The notes: generated from the sequence alone by a model not told the origin. Numbered from the stretch's first letter, positions 1 to 8,367 are shown. The stretch is DNA of 33,912 bases from Methylobacterium sp. W2 (GCF_020662345.1 NZ_VMOA01000056.1:1-33912); one strand, 5' to 3'. Made by a program: numbers and translations.

Positions 1-115
1 AGATCCCCGCCTCCCGGCACGCTATCGCCAAACTCTTACCCTGGGCCGTCTGCACCTCAATCTGGCGCAGCTTCAGCACCACCTGCTCCGCACCCGTCTT
101 CTGACCTCGCTTCAT
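1..115 (-). CDS. IS3-family transposase OrfA, N-terminal part (cut by window edge)
   Basis: Reading leftward from the ATG at 115, the protein begins MKRGQKTGAEQVVLKLRQIE, followed by a lysine, a serine-leucine and an alanine-rich stretch ending REAGI. This is the opening helix-turn-helix of the small OrfA protein of IS3-family elements, which binds the element ends. A good ribosome site (AAGGAG) lies just upstream of the ATG. The DNA from about 116 to 180 looks like the element's terminal region. The rest of OrfA and all of OrfB lie outside the window, so whether the element is intact cannot be judged. Confidence 0.75.
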   Translation of the reverse strand, partial: MKRGQKTGAEQVVLKLRQIEVQTAQGKSLAIACREAGI

Positions 116-173
116 GTCCAGCTCCTTCAGTCCTGACTGATCCTCTCAATCAGCCCGGTCCAAAGCCAGCCGG

Positions 174-665
174 TCAGGTCAGGGGCACAATGTCTATGTT
201 ATTAATATTCAAGCGTCTTCCAACAAAGGACCTAAGGTCTTCATAGGATTGCGGTTCCGGCTCCAAGGGCTCAGCGCACTTTAGTTTGCCTCGCCGCATG
301 CGCCTTTCGGCCTCGACCCAGTTCAGATTGAAAGCATGGATATGAGAAGCGGGGACCCGTCGCCCACACCAGGGGCCACGGCAAAAACGAGGGTTGCTGT
401 GACCGCCTCTAATGTCTCGCCAGTCTACTCGTTCGATGCGTATCTGACGCTGACCTGATAAACTGCGAGCGGAAAGCTCAAAGGTCACGTGCCTGTCCGG
501 ACGATGAACGTAAGCACCGACACTGAGCGTCACGCTCGTTTCAATAACACCGTCGATCTCCAAAGAGGTGAGGAAGCGAGCGTAGCCATCTGGCGACTCA
601 GGCTTCACCCATTCTACGGCGAATGGAATGCGTTTTTCGGCAGCAAGGAGCCTCGGCAATGGCAT
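174..665 (-). CDS. hypothetical protein
   Basis: A 163-residue protein if the ATG at 665 is used; a TTG at 692 would add nine residues. I do not recognise a family. It is soluble, with no signal peptide or membrane segment. The first half has alternating hydrophobic positions like a beta-sheet domain (VSL, IEVD-like stretches). Near residue 100 a CRGPWCGRR stretch holds two cysteines, followed by HIHAFNL. The charged C-terminal third ends in INNIDIVPLT. The stop codon lies at the end of the IS3-family element on its left, so the C-terminus may have been changed by that insertion. An IS1595 transposase lies on its right, so it could be a passenger gene or an older gene trapped between two insertions. 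Confidence 0.45.
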   Translation of the reverse strand: MPLPRLLAAEKRIPFAVEWVKPESPDGYARFLTSLEIDGVIETSVTLSVGAYVHRPDRHVTFELSARSLSGQRQIRIERVDWRDIRGGHSNPRFCRGPWCGRRVPASHIHAFNLNWVEAERRMRRGKLKCAEPLEPEPQSYEDLRSFVGRRLNINNIDIVPLT

Positions 666-751
666 AGCGCCACGGTAGCTGAGAATGTCCAAGTGTGGGA
701 GTCGGTCGCCCCTTGCGTTCCGCTAGTTAGTTCACCGGGATCGTCGTTTGA

Positions 752-1678
752 TCAGGCCAAGCGGTACGTTAGGCGCTTGCCAACGATACCCTTAAGCGCC
801 CGCTCGGCCTGTTCGGCGTCACCGCAGCCCAGCTTCACCCGGTTGTTATACCGAAAATCGAACTCGGCGAGATAGCGGTGGAGGTGCTGCTTGCCGCAGT
901 GCTGATAGACGCCCTTCATGCCGCGCTTGAAGACGGAGAACGCGCCCTCAATCGTGTTCGTGTGGATCATGCGGTCCACGAGGTCGACGTACTCGCCCTG
1001 GCCGTGCCGGGTGAAGCCGTGGCCGCCAGTGAAGGTCGCAGAGAGCTTGCCGTACTGGCCCGCCTCGTCGGTCATCACGCGGGCTTCCTTGGCGATGTTC
1101 TCCTTGAGGATCGGAAGAAGGGTCTTGGCGCTCAGGTCGTCCACGACCATGGAGCGCTTCTGGCCCGTATCACGGTCGACGAGGCTCAGCACCTTGTGCT
1201 TGTGAGCGTAGCCACGGCCCTTCTTCTCGCCCTTGGGCTTCACGGTGCGGTCGTTGCCGATGAAGGTCTCGTCGATCTCGACAATGCCGCCACCGCTGCC
1301 GAAGGGCACGAACGCACCTTCGCGCATGGCCTCGCGCAGACGGTGGGTCATGAACCACGCCGTCTTGTAGGTGACGCCCAGGATGCGGTGGATCTGGTGG
1401 CTGCTCATGCCCTTCTTGGAGGAGCAGAGGAGGTGTGCCGCCTGAAGCCACAGATGCAGCTTCACATGGCTGGACTCGAACACGGTGCCGACGGTGACGG
1501 TGAATTGCTTCTTACAGTCACCGCAACGACGCAGACCCATCCGACCGCCCTTGACGCGAGTGATCCGACCCATGCCGCCACAGTGAGCGCACACGGGGCC
1601 GTCCGACCACAGGAGGCTTTCCAGCTTCTCGAAAGCGGCAGCCTCATCGTGGAAAAACTTGGCGGAAAGGGCGGACAT
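752..1678 (-). mobile_element. IS1595-family (ISXO2-like) transposase
   Basis: A full-length 308-residue transposase that moves its own element by a DDE-type reaction. The N-terminal zinc ribbon is visible as CAHCGG near residues 32-37 and CGDCKKQF near 52-59. The catalytic domain has VEIDETFIG, then MTDEAGQYG, then HTNTIEGAFSVFKRGMKG, and ends with LAEFDFRYNNR, the usual closing block of ISXO2-like domains. The reading frame is uninterrupted, so the enzyme could be active. I could not find convincing terminal inverted repeats or a target duplication, so only the gene is given. The dnaK stub directly to the right suggests that this insertion, or a later rearrangement, removed most of dnaK. 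Confidence 0.9.
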
Positions 1679-1792
1679 CGGGCTAACTCCTTGATCCAGA
1701 AGCTAGACCGCCAGTCTGTATGTGTCAACGATATAATCGCCTAAAAATAGCCGGTCCGTCGCAGCGCGGCCCTGACGCCGGTCAGTTCGACG

Positions 1793-2020
1793 TCAGGATC
1801 GGCGTTGCACCGCGCAGGCCTCGACGATCTGCCGGCGGACGATGTCAGGCTGCGCCTGCAAAGCCTGCTCGACCAGAACGTCGCCGGACTCCGTGAAGGC
1901 CACTACCGACGGGGTCGTGCGACCGCCCTCGGCGTTCTCGATCACGTTGGCCTTGTTGCCGTCCATCACGGCGACGCACGAATTCGTCGTGCCGAGATCA
2001 ATGCCGATCACCTTAGCCAT
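1793..2020 (-). pseudogene. dnaK: dnaK N-terminal remnant
   Basis: From the ATG at 2020 the protein starts MAKVIGIDLGTTNSCVAVMD and continues through a perfect Hsp70 nucleotide-binding start (ENAEGGRTTPSVVAF). Homology stops near residue 50 after GDVLV, where normal DnaK continues with GQ and a lysine/arginine-rich block. Here a tail of about 25 unrelated residues (EQALQAQPDIVRRQIVEACA) runs to a stop. DnaK is normally about 640 residues, so this stub has no chaperone function. It is probably a decayed extra copy, because the housekeeping dnaK is essential and should be elsewhere. The DsbA-like gene lies upstream on the same strand. Confidence 0.85.
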
Positions 2021-2126
2021 GGGAGATACTCCTTCAGGTTTGCGCATTGCAGACCGATCGAGACCGGATCGATGTTCTTATGCAGTGGGCCGCGTGGGGC
2101 CGACCGACCTTCACTGCCTCCGCGCG

Positions 2127-2657
2127 CTAGGCCCGGAACCGCACAGACTCGACGGCCGCTGCCAGATGCCGGTAGTCGAACGGACCATCATGCCGACGGC
2201 CGTTGATGAAGAAGGTCGGCGTCCCGTTGACGCCACTCCGGACGCCGCTCAGAAAGTCCTGCGCGATCTTCGGGGCATAGGTCTTCGCTTCGAGGGCGAG
2301 CGCGCAATCGCGCTCCGACAGGCCGAGTACCCGGGCTGCGCCGAGCAGGAACGGCAGGCTCAACCGGTCCTGATGCGCGTAGATCGCATCGTGCATGTCC
2401 CAGAACCGACCTTGGGCCCCCGCGAACTCGGCGGCCTCCGCCGCCGGCTCCGCGAGCGGGTGGATTTCGGTGAGCGGGAAATGGCGGAACACAATGGTGA
2501 GGTCGTCGCCGAAGTGCCTGCCGAGCTGCAGGACCTCACTATGCGCGACGCGGCAATACGGACACTCGTAATCACCGTACTCGACGAGCACCACCCGCCC
2601 GTCGGCACCACCCCGGGCATGGTCAGCCGCCGACACCGGCACTCTGAGTTCGGACAT
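2127..2657 (-). CDS. DsbA-family thiol oxidoreductase (thioredoxin-like)
   Basis: A 176-residue thioredoxin-fold protein. The active site CPYC lies at residues 32-35 in VEYGDYECPYC, and the cis-proline loop is in GVNGTPTFFING near the C-terminus. Between them is the helical insertion typical of DsbA/FrnE-like proteins. There is no signal peptide, so it is expected to act in the cytoplasm, on disulfides or as an electron partner of the peroxiredoxin upstream. The start at 2657 is chosen because AGGAG lies nine bases before it and homology starts there. It overlaps the end of the peroxiredoxin gene by 35 bases, which implies co-transcription. The exact substrate cannot be told from the sequence. 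Confidence 0.85.
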   Translation of the reverse strand: MSELRVPVSAADHARGGADGRVVLVEYGDYECPYCRVAHSEVLQLGRHFGDDLTIVFRHFPLTEIHPLAEPAAEAAEFAGAQGRFWDMHDAIYAHQDRLSLPFLLGAARVLGLSERDCALALEAKTYAPKIAQDFLSGVRSGVNGTPTFFINGRRHDGPFDYRHLAAAVESVRFRA

Positions 2658-3135
2658 CGTTTGTCTCCTGGGTTTCGAGCCGATCCAGCGCATCAAGGAT
2701 GCCGTCCGCACCGGGGTTGACGGCGATCGGGGAGAGGTAGCTCCAGAAGATGAGCCCCTCGCGATCCACCACAAACAGCGCCCGCTCGCAGACGCCTTCA
2801 CCGTCGCGGTAGGCCCCGTATTGCCGGGCAACCGCGCCCTTCGGCTCGAAATCCGCGAGCAGGGGGAAATGGAGATGGTGGGTCTCGGCGAAGGCCTGAT
2901 GGCACCAGGCACTGTCGACGGAGATGCCGACGACTTCGGCCTCGTGCCTCCGGAATTCCGGCAGCACCTGATTGTAGACCGCCATCTGATCTCCGCAGAC
3001 CGGACTCCAATCCGCGGGATAGAACGCCAAAACGACCGGCCGTCCGCGCAGATCGCCCAGGGAGAGAGTCTGGTCCGGCGTGACGTGGAGCGTGAAATCG
3101 GGCGCCGTGACCCCGGGCGCTAAGACGTGTCCCAT
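2623..3135 (-). CDS. peroxiredoxin (AhpC/TSA family)
   Basis: A 170-residue thioredoxin-fold peroxidase that reduces hydrogen peroxide or organic hydroperoxides. APDFTL near residue 11 and the catalytic loop YPADWSPVCGDQ, with the peroxidatic cysteine at residue 47, are diagnostic. Asp-Trp-Ser replaces the more common Phe-Thr-Phe, as in many AhpE/bacterioferritin-comigratory-like members. Further cysteines near residues 78 and 114 could resolve the sulfenic acid. No signal peptide is present. The gene overlaps the downstream DsbA-like gene, and the two probably form an oxidative-stress pair in which the DsbA-like protein could recycle the peroxidase; that partnership is inferred. Confidence 0.88.
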   Translation of the reverse strand: MGHVLAPGVTAPDFTLHVTPDQTLSLGDLRGRPVVLAFYPADWSPVCGDQMAVYNQVLPEFRRHEAEVVGISVDSAWCHQAFAETHHLHFPLLADFEPKGAVARQYGAYRDGEGVCERALFVVDREGLIFWSYLSPIAVNPGADGILDALDRLETQETNDVRTQSAGVGG

Positions 3136-3452
3136 CCTGAATCTCCCGAACAGCCCGCGGAGCGGCCCTTGCGCATCTCACTACGAGGCGGGGCGCCTCG
3201 GCACTGACGAGCATCAGTTCCGGTGGCGGATATCGGGCCGTGCCTTCGGCGCATCCGCATCGGTACCCCGAGTGGGTGATCTTCGCGGCGGCCTCGTCGC
3301 GCGCGCGATCCTTGCCGATCCCGACGGAGCCGCGCCACGACGAGACGGATCAGGGATGTTCCCTAGGTGCCCTCCGGATGGTGAAAGCTACGCGATGCGC
3401 GATCTCATCGGTCTCGCGAAGGGGGAGCATCATGCAGTAGTATGGTCACATC
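3136..3452. other. 317-base stretch without a gene
   Basis: This lies between the divergently oriented peroxiredoxin gene and the FixK-like remnant. It must contain the promoter of the peroxiredoxin-DsbA pair, but I see no clear -35/-10 boxes and no clear FixK/Fnr box (TTGAT-N4-ATCAA). Open frames here give low-complexity, arginine-rich translations and are not believable genes. Confidence 0.4.
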
Positions 3453-3743
3453 GTGCCCGCTCCCGGCCCGCACATTCCGTGGCCGGCCGCCCTGGCTCGG
3501 GCCACCGGCAACCTCAGCCGGGCTCGCATCACCGCCCTTGGACGGGTCGATCATTTCGCGTCCGGCACGACCCTCTAAGTCGACGGTGACGTTGGAGATG
3601 TCGTCTACTGGGTGGTGACCGGGATGGTCCGTACGATCAAAGTCGGACGCGACGGCAATTGGGTCGTGCGCGGGTTCCATCTCGCCGGGGAGTTTTTCGG
3701 GTTGGAGCGGACCCCGTTGCATGCCTCTTCGGCCGAGGCGGTC
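3453..3743 (+). pseudogene. Crp/Fnr (FixK-like) transcription regulator, broken remnant
   Basis: In one frame from a GTG at 3453 the translation gives a start typical of alphaproteobacterial FixK/Fnr proteins. It then reaches DHFASGTTL, a TAA stop at 3576-3578, and continues in the same frame with VDGDVGDVVYWVVTGMVRT and FHLAGEFFGLE. This is the cyclic-nucleotide-binding beta-roll of a Crp/Fnr regulator; the usual sequence has an aromatic residue where the stop lies. Homology ends near 3743 exactly where an IS481 transposase fragment on the other strand begins, so the DNA-binding half is gone. The gene is inactive. It probably once regulated the neighbouring peroxiredoxin, DsbA and chaperone genes. 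Confidence 0.7.
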
Positions 3744-4095
3744 AGGTGCGGGATGGCGGACTGGAGCGCGTAGAGGCAGTCGTCGAGCGGCAAGAGGGCG
3801 TGCCGGCGGAAGGCAGTGATGATCGCCTCCTCTGCGGTCGTGAGCACGGTAGAGCGCGGCGTTTTCGGTCCCATTGCCGCGTCATGCACGAAGGCACGCT
3901 TGCGCCACTTCGCGACCGTCTTGGGGTTCAGTCCATGCTGTGCGGCAAGCTCCTTGAGCGAAGCTTTCGATCGCTGTAGCGCTGCTCTGACCGCGTGCGT
4001 GGTCGTGGCGCAGCCGCGAAGAACCTGTCCCATAACGCCTCCCGATCTACGCTGGCCTCAGCTAAACTGATGCCACCACACCGCGGGACTGCACA
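3742..4095 (-). mobile_element. IS481-family element, truncated transposase
   Basis: From the ATG at 4033 the protein starts MGQVLRGCATTTHAVRAALQ, then shows a helix-turn-helix (LKELAAQHGLNPKTVAKWRK) and the block RRHALLPLDDCLYALQ, typical of IS481-family transposases. Homology ends after SAIPHLT at about 3742, where the sequence becomes the FixK-like remnant. The DDE catalytic core is therefore missing and the element cannot move by itself. The outer end around 4081-4095 (TGTGCAGTCCCGCGG on the minus strand) looks like the terminal inverted repeat. The 270 bases to the right, up to the next IS, are AT-rich and show no recognisable gene. Confidence 0.8.
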
Positions 4096-4366
4096 CCCAG
4101 CTGATAGGCTATCGCACGGTCGTCCACGACAACCAATGAATAACCCGTATATCGAGGGACTGAGTGTGTGACGCCAACGTTTTATCGTTGTAGGACAATG
4201 ACATATACGTTCGTATTTTCATTCTGTCTGGCGCGCCAATTTTTTGTAGCGCGACACATAATTTGGAACCGCCGCCATTTAAGTGGAACACGGTGGCAAA
4301 TGTGTCATAGTGGAAAATGCCAGATTTTGCGCTGCGTTCGCCGCGTATGGGTGAGCGCAACTTGAC

Positions 4367-5607
4367 GTCCCCCCATCGCTTTGGTCCGGCTTAAGTGCGA
4401 GTTTTCCGGTTTGGTGAGACCCTGACGGGAGGAGCGGAGCCGTGAAGAAGAGCAGGTTCACCGAAGAGCAGATCGCCTTCACGCTGAAGCAGGCCGAGAC
4501 TGGGACGCCGGTCGCGGAGGTGCTGCGCCGGATGGGCATTCTCCGAGCAGACATTCTACCGCTGGAAGAAGCTCTACGGCGGTTTGGGCACGGGCGAACT
4601 GCGGCGGCTGAAGCAGCTTGAGGAGAACCGCAAGCTAAAGCAGCTCATGGCCGATCTGAGCCTCGACAAGCACATCCTGCAGGACGTGCTCGCAAAAAAG
4701 GTTCTGACGCCTGCTCGGCGACGCGACCTCGTGCACCAGGTTCAAAAGGCGCACGGGGTGAGTGAGCGGCGCAGCTGCGTCGCGCTCGGCGTCGGCCGGT
4801 CGAGAGCATGCGCTACCGCTCGACCAAGCCTGATCAGGCACCGCCGCGGATGCGCATCTGCGATCTAGCCAAGAGCCGGGTGCGCTACGGCTACCACCGG
4901 ATCTACATCCTGCCGCGCCGGGAAGGTTGGCGAGTGAGCCATGAGAGGGGTTCACCGTCTCTACCGGGACGAGGGGCTGAGCCTGCGGCTCAGGCGGCCG
5001 CGCCGGCACGTCAGCGGGGCACACCGGGAGCGTCAGCCTGCCGCGCTCCGGCCGAACGAGCGGTGGTCGATGGACTTCGCCTCCGACGCGCTGTTCGACG
5101 GCCGCCGGCTGCCGGCCCTGACGGTCGTCGATGCGTTCACGCGGGAGGCTCTGGCGATCGAGGTCGACCAAGGCATCGAAGGCGAGCAGGTCGTGGCTGT
5201 CGTCGGACGCTTGGCACTGCTGCACGGAGCACCGAGCGCGCTTCAGGTCGATAACGGGCCTGAACCGAAGGGCCGCGTAGCGAGTTCGTCTCGAAAGCAC
5301 TCGACCGCTGGGCCTACGAGAACGGTGTCACGTTGGACTTCTCGCGCCCTGGCAAGCCGACCGACAATGCGCTGGTCGAGTCGTTCAACGGCCGCCTGCG
5401 CGACGAGTGCCTGAACGCGAACTGGTTCTTGTCGTTGGCCGACGCGAGGAGCAAGATCGAAACGTGGCGGCGGCACTACAACGAGAGCCGTCCTCACACA
5501 GCCCTGGGGTGGCGAATGCCCCAGGAATTTGCCTTGGCGGCGGCCCTGCAGGCCGCAGAATGAGACCCGGAAGCTCACCTTCCGGCCGGACCAAAATCCG
5601 GGGGACC
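4367..5607 (+). mobile_element. IS3-family (IS407-type) element, degenerate
   Basis: Imperfect terminal inverted repeats are visible. The left end starts GTCCCCCC with TTTGGTCCGG about 15 bases in, and the reverse complement of the right end starts GTCCCCC with TTTTGGTCCGG at nearly the same distance. Between them lies a frameshifted OrfA/OrfB transposase. I see no matching target duplication at the flanks (TGAC against CCTC), which suggests later rearrangement. The right end lies directly beside the surviving C-terminal part of a tyrosine recombinase, so the IS probably inserted into that gene. Confidence 0.8.
4442..5563 (+). pseudogene. IS3-family OrfAB transposase with several frameshifts
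   Basis: The start (GTG at 4442) gives KKSRFTEEQIAFTLKQAETG, the OrfA helix-turn-helix. The frame then shifts near 4545. It continues as LRRLKQLEENRKLKQLMADL through GVSERRSCVALGVGRS, and shifts again near 4803 into RYGYHRIYILPRREGW, near 4940 into YRDEGLSLRLRRPRR and NERWSMDFASDALFDG, and near 5262 into SKALDRWAYENGVTLDF and ESFNGRLRDECLN. The two Asp and one Glu positions of the rve integrase core are all present but spread over different frames. At about 5263-5282 some 19 to 20 extra bases interrupt the conserved DNGPEF motif. Four disruptions are too many for programmed frameshifting, so no active enzyme is expected. Confidence 0.85.
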
Positions 5608-5616
5608 CTCACCCGA

Positions 5617-5929
5617 CGATCGCGGCAACATCACGCAGCAAATCATGGACAGAAAGCGGCTTCAACGCGGTGTGGATCAAGGTCAAGGGCAAGCTGAGGG
5701 GCTGGTCGCCAAGGGCCTGACCATCCATGGCCTGCGATACACCCTCGGCGGGCTGCTGGCGGACGCCGGCTGCGACCTGGACACGATCCGGCGCGTGCTG
5801 GGGCAGAGGACCCTGACGATGGCGCAGCTCTACAGCGATCGAGCCAAGAAAGAAGTGGCGACGACGGACGCGATGAACAGGCTCAATCCGCTTGGTACCA
5901 AGGCCGGCACACCTAAGACACTTGTCTAA
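5617..5929 (+). pseudogene. tyrosine recombinase/integrase, C-terminal remnant
   Basis: Only the end of a phage-type integrase remains. WTESGFNAVWIKVKGKL is read in one frame and EGLVAKGLTIHGLRYTLGG in another, so a frameshift lies near 5695. The HGLRYTLG block is the catalytic H-x-x-R motif. RRVLGQRTLTMAQLYSDRAK carries what should be the catalytic tyrosine (LY), with Q in place of the usual second histidine (LGH). The 5' part is missing, displaced by the IS3-family element that ends at about 5607. The fragment lies on the chromosomal side of the tRNA-Phe fragment and may be a relic of an earlier integration at the same site. Confidence 0.75.
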
Positions 5930-6012
5930 CCTCCCTGTCTAACCACTGCTAAGTGATGATTCGAGAGAGCCGCAACCGCTATTCAAGCCATTAAAGATAT
6001 TCAGAAAAAGAA

Positions 6013-6059
6013 TGGTGCCCAGGGACGGAGTCGAACCGCCGACACTGCGATTTTCAGTC
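6013..6059 (-). tRNA. tRNA-Phe 3' fragment (probable attachment site)
   Basis: Read on the minus strand, the 47 bases begin GACTGAAAATC, the anticodon arm of tRNA-Phe with GAA anticodon. They continue through the variable loop, the T arm with GGTTCGACTCC, the acceptor strand and a genomically encoded CCA. The D arm and 5' acceptor strand are absent; beyond 6060 the sequence no longer matches a tRNA. Such 3' copies form when an island inserts into a tRNA gene and rebuilds it at the other end. The P4-type integrase starting 150 bases away supports this. Because the tRNA's 5' side points to higher coordinates, the island should extend to the right. The intact tRNA-Phe is not in the window. Confidence 0.85.
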
Positions 6060-6207
6060 ATGTAACCTCGGACTGAATTGGACATTCCTGGATTCGACCA
6101 ACATGCCCAAGTCGTTCGTTCCGTTATATTTTTAGTCTATCAACGTCCAAGGGGGTGCGCTACCATCAACCACGTTTTGTGCCCCCCGTGTGCCCCCGGC
6201 TCGTTCA

Positions 6208-7485
6208 ATGCAGAAGCCCCTTACAGACGTTCTTGTTCGTGGCATGCCCCTTCCCGAATCCGGTCGTATCGAGGTGAGCGACACCCGCTGCAAAGGACTA
6301 GAGCTTCGTGTCACGTCGGGTGGCGCTAGATCTTGGTCTTTCCGCTTTCGTGACCCCCGATCCGGCCGAGTGACACGAGCCACGATAGGGTCGTACCCTG
6401 AAGTGAGTCTCGCAGACGCTCGGGAACGAGCCAACGGATTGCGGCGCTCAGTTGCAGCAGGTCTCAACCCTGTCGAAGAGAAGCGACGTGAGCGGCAGGC
6501 GTCGAACACCAGTACCTTCAAGGCACTTAGCGACCGGTATCTCGAGGAGCACGCCCGACGGTTTAAGCGTTCAGCCCCCGCTGACGAACGAAACCTCCGG
6601 CTACATGTCCTGCCCAAATGGGGCAGCCGGCGATACGATGAGATCCAGCGCCGCGACGTTATAGACCTGTGTGAAGGAATGGTTGCGGCGGGAACCGCAA
6701 CTAACGCAAATCGGGTTCAGGCACTCATCAGCTCGGTGTTTAGCTTCGCTGTTGATGCGGACCTAATGGCTGCGAACCCCTGTGTGCGGCTGCGTAAGCG
6801 CGCGGCAGAGAACATCGGTCGAAGGGTGCTTTCGGACGACGAGGTGTTCCTGTTTTGGCACGGAATTATTAGCCCGCCAGTCTCCCACCGTGTTGGGCTG
6901 GCACTAAGGATTGCACTTCTCACGGGGTCTCGTGTAAGTGAGATCGCGCAGGCAGAACGCCGAGAGTTCTCCCACATAGAGGATTCAGAACGTGCCGCGT
7001 GGGTTTTGCCGACAACGAGATCAAAGAACGGATGCTCACACTTCACGCCCCTTTCTGAGCTTGCCCGAGACGCCGTGTCTGAGGCCATCGTTTTGTCGGG
7101 CGACGCGAGTCAGTTTCTGTTTCCCTCTCCTTCAGTAAGCAGTAAGCCAATAACGGGACATGCTCTCAGCGTTGCGATGCAACGCTTTGGCGGCAGCGTA
7201 GGAGGCGCGTCGGAAGCTTCGCGGACTTGGGCGTCCGAACCGCCGTCCCCCCATGATTTGCGGCGAACCGTCGCCACCCGCCTAGCAGCCCTTGGGTATC
7301 CGGCCGAGGATGTTAGTGCAGTTCTAAACCATAAGCGGCGCGATATTACAGGCCGCCACTATGATCTTTATGATCGCGCAAAAGAGAAGCGACACGCGCT
7401 CAATTCGTGGTCCGACGCACTCAAGGAGCTTGTCCGTAAAACCGATCCTACACTGCCAATAAACATCGGCAGCGGAGAAAAGTGA
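6208..7485 (+). CDS. int: P4-type tyrosine integrase
   Basis: A 425-residue site-specific recombinase, complete and in one frame. An N-terminal arm-binding domain of the DUF4102 type (KGLELRVTSGGARSWSFRFR, then IGSYPEVSLADARERA) is followed by the SAM-like core-binding domain (residues about 105-195). The catalytic domain shows LLTGSRVSEI (first Arg), PHDLRRTVATRLA (His and Arg), NHKRRDITGRHYDLYDRAKE (His and the nucleophilic Tyr). The ATG at 6208 is preferred; a GTG at 6190 would add six residues. Enzymes of this family use tRNA 3' ends as attachment sites, which fits the tRNA-Phe fragment upstream. Base composition is lower in GC than in the methylotrophy genes. Confidence 0.93.
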   Translation: MQKPLTDVLVRGMPLPESGRIEVSDTRCKGLELRVTSGGARSWSFRFRDPRSGRVTRATIGSYPEVSLADARERANGLRRSVAAGLNPVEEKRRERQASNTSTFKALSDRYLEEHARRFKRSAPADERNLRLHVLPKWGSRRYDEIQRRDVIDLCEGMVAAGTATNANRVQALISSVFSFAVDADLMAANPCVRLRKRAAENIGRRVLSDDEVFLFWHGIISPPVSHRVGLALRIALLTGSRVSEIAQAERREFSHIEDSERAAWVLPTTRSKNGCSHFTPLSELARDAVSEAIVLSGDASQFLFPSPSVSSKPITGHALSVAMQRFGGSVGGASEASRTWASEPPSPHDLRRTVATRLAALGYPAEDVSAVLNHKRRDITGRHYDLYDRAKEKRHALNSWSDALKELVRKTDPTLPINIGSGEK

Positions 7486-8326
7486 TCACACGCCGTCATT
7501 TCCAAATGCCGAAGCGATGTAAAAAATAATAAAAACCGTCTGGCCTTTCGCCCTTGTCCTCAAAATTATCCCTACATTTTTGAATGGCTTGTATCAGGCG
7601 TAGTTAGATAGCCTTGAGCCCTCAGCATCACGTGTGTGAGGACATAGTGATCGCAGGACGCATCCTTTGCCATAATGGCTGCGACACGTTCATGTGGACT
7701 ACGGGTAAAAGTGACAGCATCTGACCATTCCCTGCCCGGCAACGCTCCAAGCCCAAACTCACCGCAACGCACTCGGGAACGGCTATGGCGGGCGTCCGCA
7801 GTATGCCGGTCTGGCGACATTGGCGAAGAGGTCACGGCTGAGGATGTTGATCAACCGCTCCGACACCTCCCGGCCGCGCTCACCAGCAAGCTGCGGCTGC
7901 ATGCCGAAAGAGGCGGCAAAACCATGGTGGCGCTGTAGATAAAAAGTTAAGAACACAAGTAGGTCGAGCTGGAGGTTTTGAGGATAGGGACGCAGCGATC
8001 CGTTCTGGAAGAAGCCGACCACTCCTGTGTCTTCGCTAAGCGGCAGGCGAACGAGACTTCATAAGCCCGCGGACACATCGCCGTCTCAGACGGTGGCGGG
8101 TCAAGTCCGGCTACTCCACCCGCAAAGTTTTGTATCAACTCAAATTCGACAAAACCCGTAGCTTGGCGCAGTGCGATTTAAGGTAGCTGATGTACAAATC
8201 AGCGGTATCGCCGAATGACTTCACCATCTCTTCAAGGCTATACTCATATCGCATGTAGCTTTCTCAAAGGGTAAGCTGCCTCTTTAAGGGTAGGCCACAT
8301 CGTGGCGCGCTGGCCGCACGATTCAG
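7486..8326. other. 841-base stretch without a convincing gene
   Basis: This lies between the integrase and the Detocs-like operon. Short minus-strand frames at 7783-8022 (79 residues) and around 8135-8255 (about 40 residues starting MRYEYSLEEMVKSFGD) translate into plausible protein-like sequence but have no recognisable domain and no good start signals. They look like decayed genes. A tRNA-like 3' tail seems present at about 8067-8123 but lacks most of a tRNA. I see no tandem repeat and no clear terminator for the integrase. Confidence 0.4.
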
Positions 8327-8356
8327 TTGCACGCCGACGGCAATGCGCGATATAAT
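8327..8356 (+). promoter_or_regulatory. sigma-70-type promoter of the Detocs-like operon
   Basis: TTGCAC at 8327-8332 and a perfect TATAAT at 8351-8356 are separated by 18 bases. Transcription would start near 8363, only about 5 bases before the first ATG (8368) and about 17 before the second (8380). The message would thus be nearly leaderless or use the second start. No strong Shine-Dalgarno sequence is visible. The assignment rests on sequence match only. Confidence 0.5.
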
Positions 8357-8367
8357 TCATTCAGCGA

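Noticed and set aside
878..1744. Long plus-strand open frame of 288 residues
   Set aside because: It is the antisense shadow of the IS1595 transposase; its translation is a low-complexity Val/Ala/Leu/His text without a domain.
680..1760. Terminal inverted repeats of the IS1595 element
   Set aside because: No matching ends could be found by eye on either side of the transposase gene.
4635..5300. Minus-strand open frame of 221 residues
   Set aside because: It runs antisense to the IS3 transposase remnant and has no recognisable domain; open only because the DNA is GC-rich.
8067..8123. tRNA-like 3' tail with GGTGGCGGGTCAAGTCC and CTACTCCACC
   Set aside because: No D arm, no matching 5' acceptor strand, no U33 in the putative anticodon loop and a mismatched T stem. 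At best a decayed remnant.
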